From Castellaniella daejeonensis (GTDB taxonomy: Bacteria; Pseudomonadota; Gammaproteobacteria; Burkholderiales; Burkholderiaceae_B), in assembly GCF_039523555.1 (NCBI RefSeq), contig NZ_BAAAFN010000013.1:1-64000 (forward strand): DNA of 64,000 bases, written 5' to 3'. The position numbers were made by a program, and so were the translations under genes. The notes under the pieces are model-generated. The model did no database searches. It was not told where the DNA came from and worked only from the letters and a program-made list of their open reading frames with translations. Each line of letters begins with the position of its first letter. Position 1 is the first letter of the stretch. Below are positions 62,960 to 64,000 of the stretch, in pieces.

Positions 62960-64000
62960 CAATCTTTCTACGCCTGCTAGCGGACAAAGATAAAGCCACT
63001 AATTTGCTGGTCAGTTGCAGCGCCTTGCGTACAGGACAGAGTGATGCGCGGTCATTTCAGGTGGCGCCGGAATCGTTCCGGGCAGTACCGGGCTCGCCAT
63101 TCGCTTATTGGGTGAGCGGAGAGGTACGTGAAAAGTTCAGCCAATTTGACAGATTTGAGTGTGATGGCCGGTTCGTAAAACACGGGCTTACGACTGGAAA
63201 CGACGATCGTTTCCTGCGGGCATGGTGGGAATCTATGAACCCTGATGGGTGGTTGCCGTTTGCAAAAGGCGGCAGTCATTCACCTTACTATGCGGACCAA
63301 CAGCTCCTCCTGAATTGGGTGGATGAAGGGGTCGAGTTGCGGGCTGGCTATCAAACAAAGGCGATCGCTGGCACACGGCTTGACGGTAATGAGTATTTCG
63401 GTCGCAAGGGGTTGACGTGGCCGCTGCGATCGCGAAGCTTTTCACCTCAAGCACTGGCGAGCGCAAGTAGCTTTTCAGCCCGTGGATACTGCGCATTCTT
63501 CCCAGAGGGAGATGAATTGACGGCGCTGGCGTTATTTAATAGTCAAGCCTTTGATTATCTCTTTAAGGTTGCTCTAGGTCGCTTTGGGTTCCCCGAGTTT
63601 ATCGTCGGTATTTTGCAGTTGCTTCCCTGGCCCTCGATTGGAGATGCACAATCATCTCAGCTGGCAAGATTGTCGTGCCGCGCCTGGTCCCTCAAGCGCA
63701 CATTGGACACCATCGAAGAGACCTCTCATGCGTTTGCGCTGCCTGCCGCGCTGCGCTCTCGCCTGGGCGATTACGACCCGCCCGCTATTGAAGCAGAGCT
63801 TGCTCGCATTCAGGCTGAGATCGACGCCATCGCCTTCGACCTCTACGGCTTTTCCGAAACCGACCGCACCGCCGTACAGGCCAGCCAGGGGGCGGCGAGC
63901 GCAGCGGACGAACTCCCCGACGAGGAGGCCGACGACGAAGACCGCGTAGCGCCGGTCGACCACACGGCGGGCCTGTTAAGTTGGACTGTCGGCGTGGCAT
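62956..64000 (+). CDS. PglX C-terminal part (target-recognition half), incomplete at the window edge
   Basis: At least 348 codons open to the last base, no stop. Starts MTIFLRLLADKDKATNLLVSC, which is the natural continuation of the upstream PglX frame, then SFQVAPESFRAVPGSPFAYWVSGEVREKF, a DGRFVKHGLTTGNDDRFLRAWWE segment, the specificity-like region and, near the edge, GFSETDRTAVQASQG and LLSWTVGVA, a conserved late-PglX block. The -1 frame relation and ATGA overlap mean either a natural two-subunit PglX or a frameshifted gene. Confidence 0.85.
   Translation, partial: MTIFLRLLADKDKATNLLVSCSALRTGQSDARSFQVAPESFRAVPGSPFAYWVSGEVREKFSQFDRFECDGRFVKHGLTTGNDDRFLRAWWESMNPDGWLPFAKGGSHSPYYADQQLLLNWVDEGVELRAGYQTKAIAGTRLDGNEYFGRKGLTWPLRSRSFSPQALASASSFSARGYCAFFPEGDELTALALFNSQAFDYLFKVALGRFGFPEFIVGILQLLPWPSIGDAQSSQLARLSCRAWSLKRTLDTIEETSHAFALPAALRSRLGDYDPPAIEAELARIQAEIDAIAFDLYGFSETDRTAVQASQGAASAADELPDEEADDEDRVAPVDHTAGLLSWTVGVA

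Larger units (their letters stand above)
24836..64000. mobile_element. Conjugative element integrated at the 3' end of guaA (left end and at least 39 kb)
   Basis: Begins at the guaA 3' fragment and carries a full set of conjugation genes (VirB1-11, TrwB-like coupling protein, MOB-F relaxase), a TrfA/iteron replication module, toxin-antitoxin pairs, leading-region genes and a BREX operon. No chromosomal housekeeping gene interrupts it. No integrase is seen in the window, so the right end with integrase and guaA body is expected beyond 64 kb. Whether it is an ICE able to replicate, or an integrated plasmid, cannot be decided here. Confidence 0.75.

Overview
The left part of the window (about 1-24.8 kb) reads as chromosome of a GC-rich betaproteobacterium, most likely Burkholderiales/Alcaligenaceae; this is inferred from gene families and codon style, since no rRNA or marker gene is present. 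It holds a giant surface-glycan glycosyltransferase; a c-di-GMP phosphodiesterase coupled to a molybdopterin-oxidoreductase-fold protein; a run of stress-type genes (DUF3008, a membrane protein, a BON lipoprotein, a beta-CASP RNA hydrolase, a P-type ATPase, a LOG-family protein); and small metabolic and regulatory genes (thioesterase, AlkX/YcaQ-like glycosylase, isoprenylcysteine-type methyltransferase, AraC regulator with NTF2-like target, YdeI, GST, a SnoaL/MarR pair, an outer-membrane beta-barrel).

At about 24.84 kb the minus strand carries the last codons of guaA (T-I-E-W-E-stop) followed by a rho-independent terminator, with no guaA body upstream of them. This is the expected scar of an element integrated at the 3' end of guaA. 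Everything from there to the end of the window (at least 39 kb) reads as one mobile element; the rest of guaA and an integrase should lie beyond the right edge.

Element layout: AbiEi/AbiEii toxin-antitoxin (25.3-26.9 kb); a ribbon-helix-helix gene; a complete VirB-type secretion system, trbM and virB1-virB11 (27.4-39.3 kb), with small accessory genes between virB4 and virB5; a plasmid-type replication module (TrfA-like initiator, iterons and DnaA boxes, 39.4-40.6 kb); a DNA-processing operon (TraK/StbA-like, StbB ATPase, TraM/StbC-like, TrwB-like coupling protein, TrwC-like MOB-F relaxase, 41.3-48.2 kb); a HigBA-like toxin-antitoxin; an array of 11-bp phased GGTGT repeats; then ssb, a DUF3560 gene and a radC-like gene on the minus strand, typical leading-region cargo. 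The DUF3560 and radC-like genes are each preceded by a copy of the same ~320-bp structured leader.

The right end (52.5-64 kb) is a tightly coupled BREX phage-defence operon: small HTH protein, BrxE-like protein, BrxA, BrxB, BrxC, an SF1 (UvrD-type) helicase and PglX. PglX is split at an ATGA overlap into a methyltransferase core and a C-terminal part that runs off the window. The BrxE-like protein, the SF1 helicase between brxC and pglX, and the two-piece PglX do not match the canonical type 1 BREX order; this is the strongest candidate for an undescribed system variant. Together the element carries its own transfer, replication and stability functions, three defence or addiction modules, and probable early-expressed entry functions.
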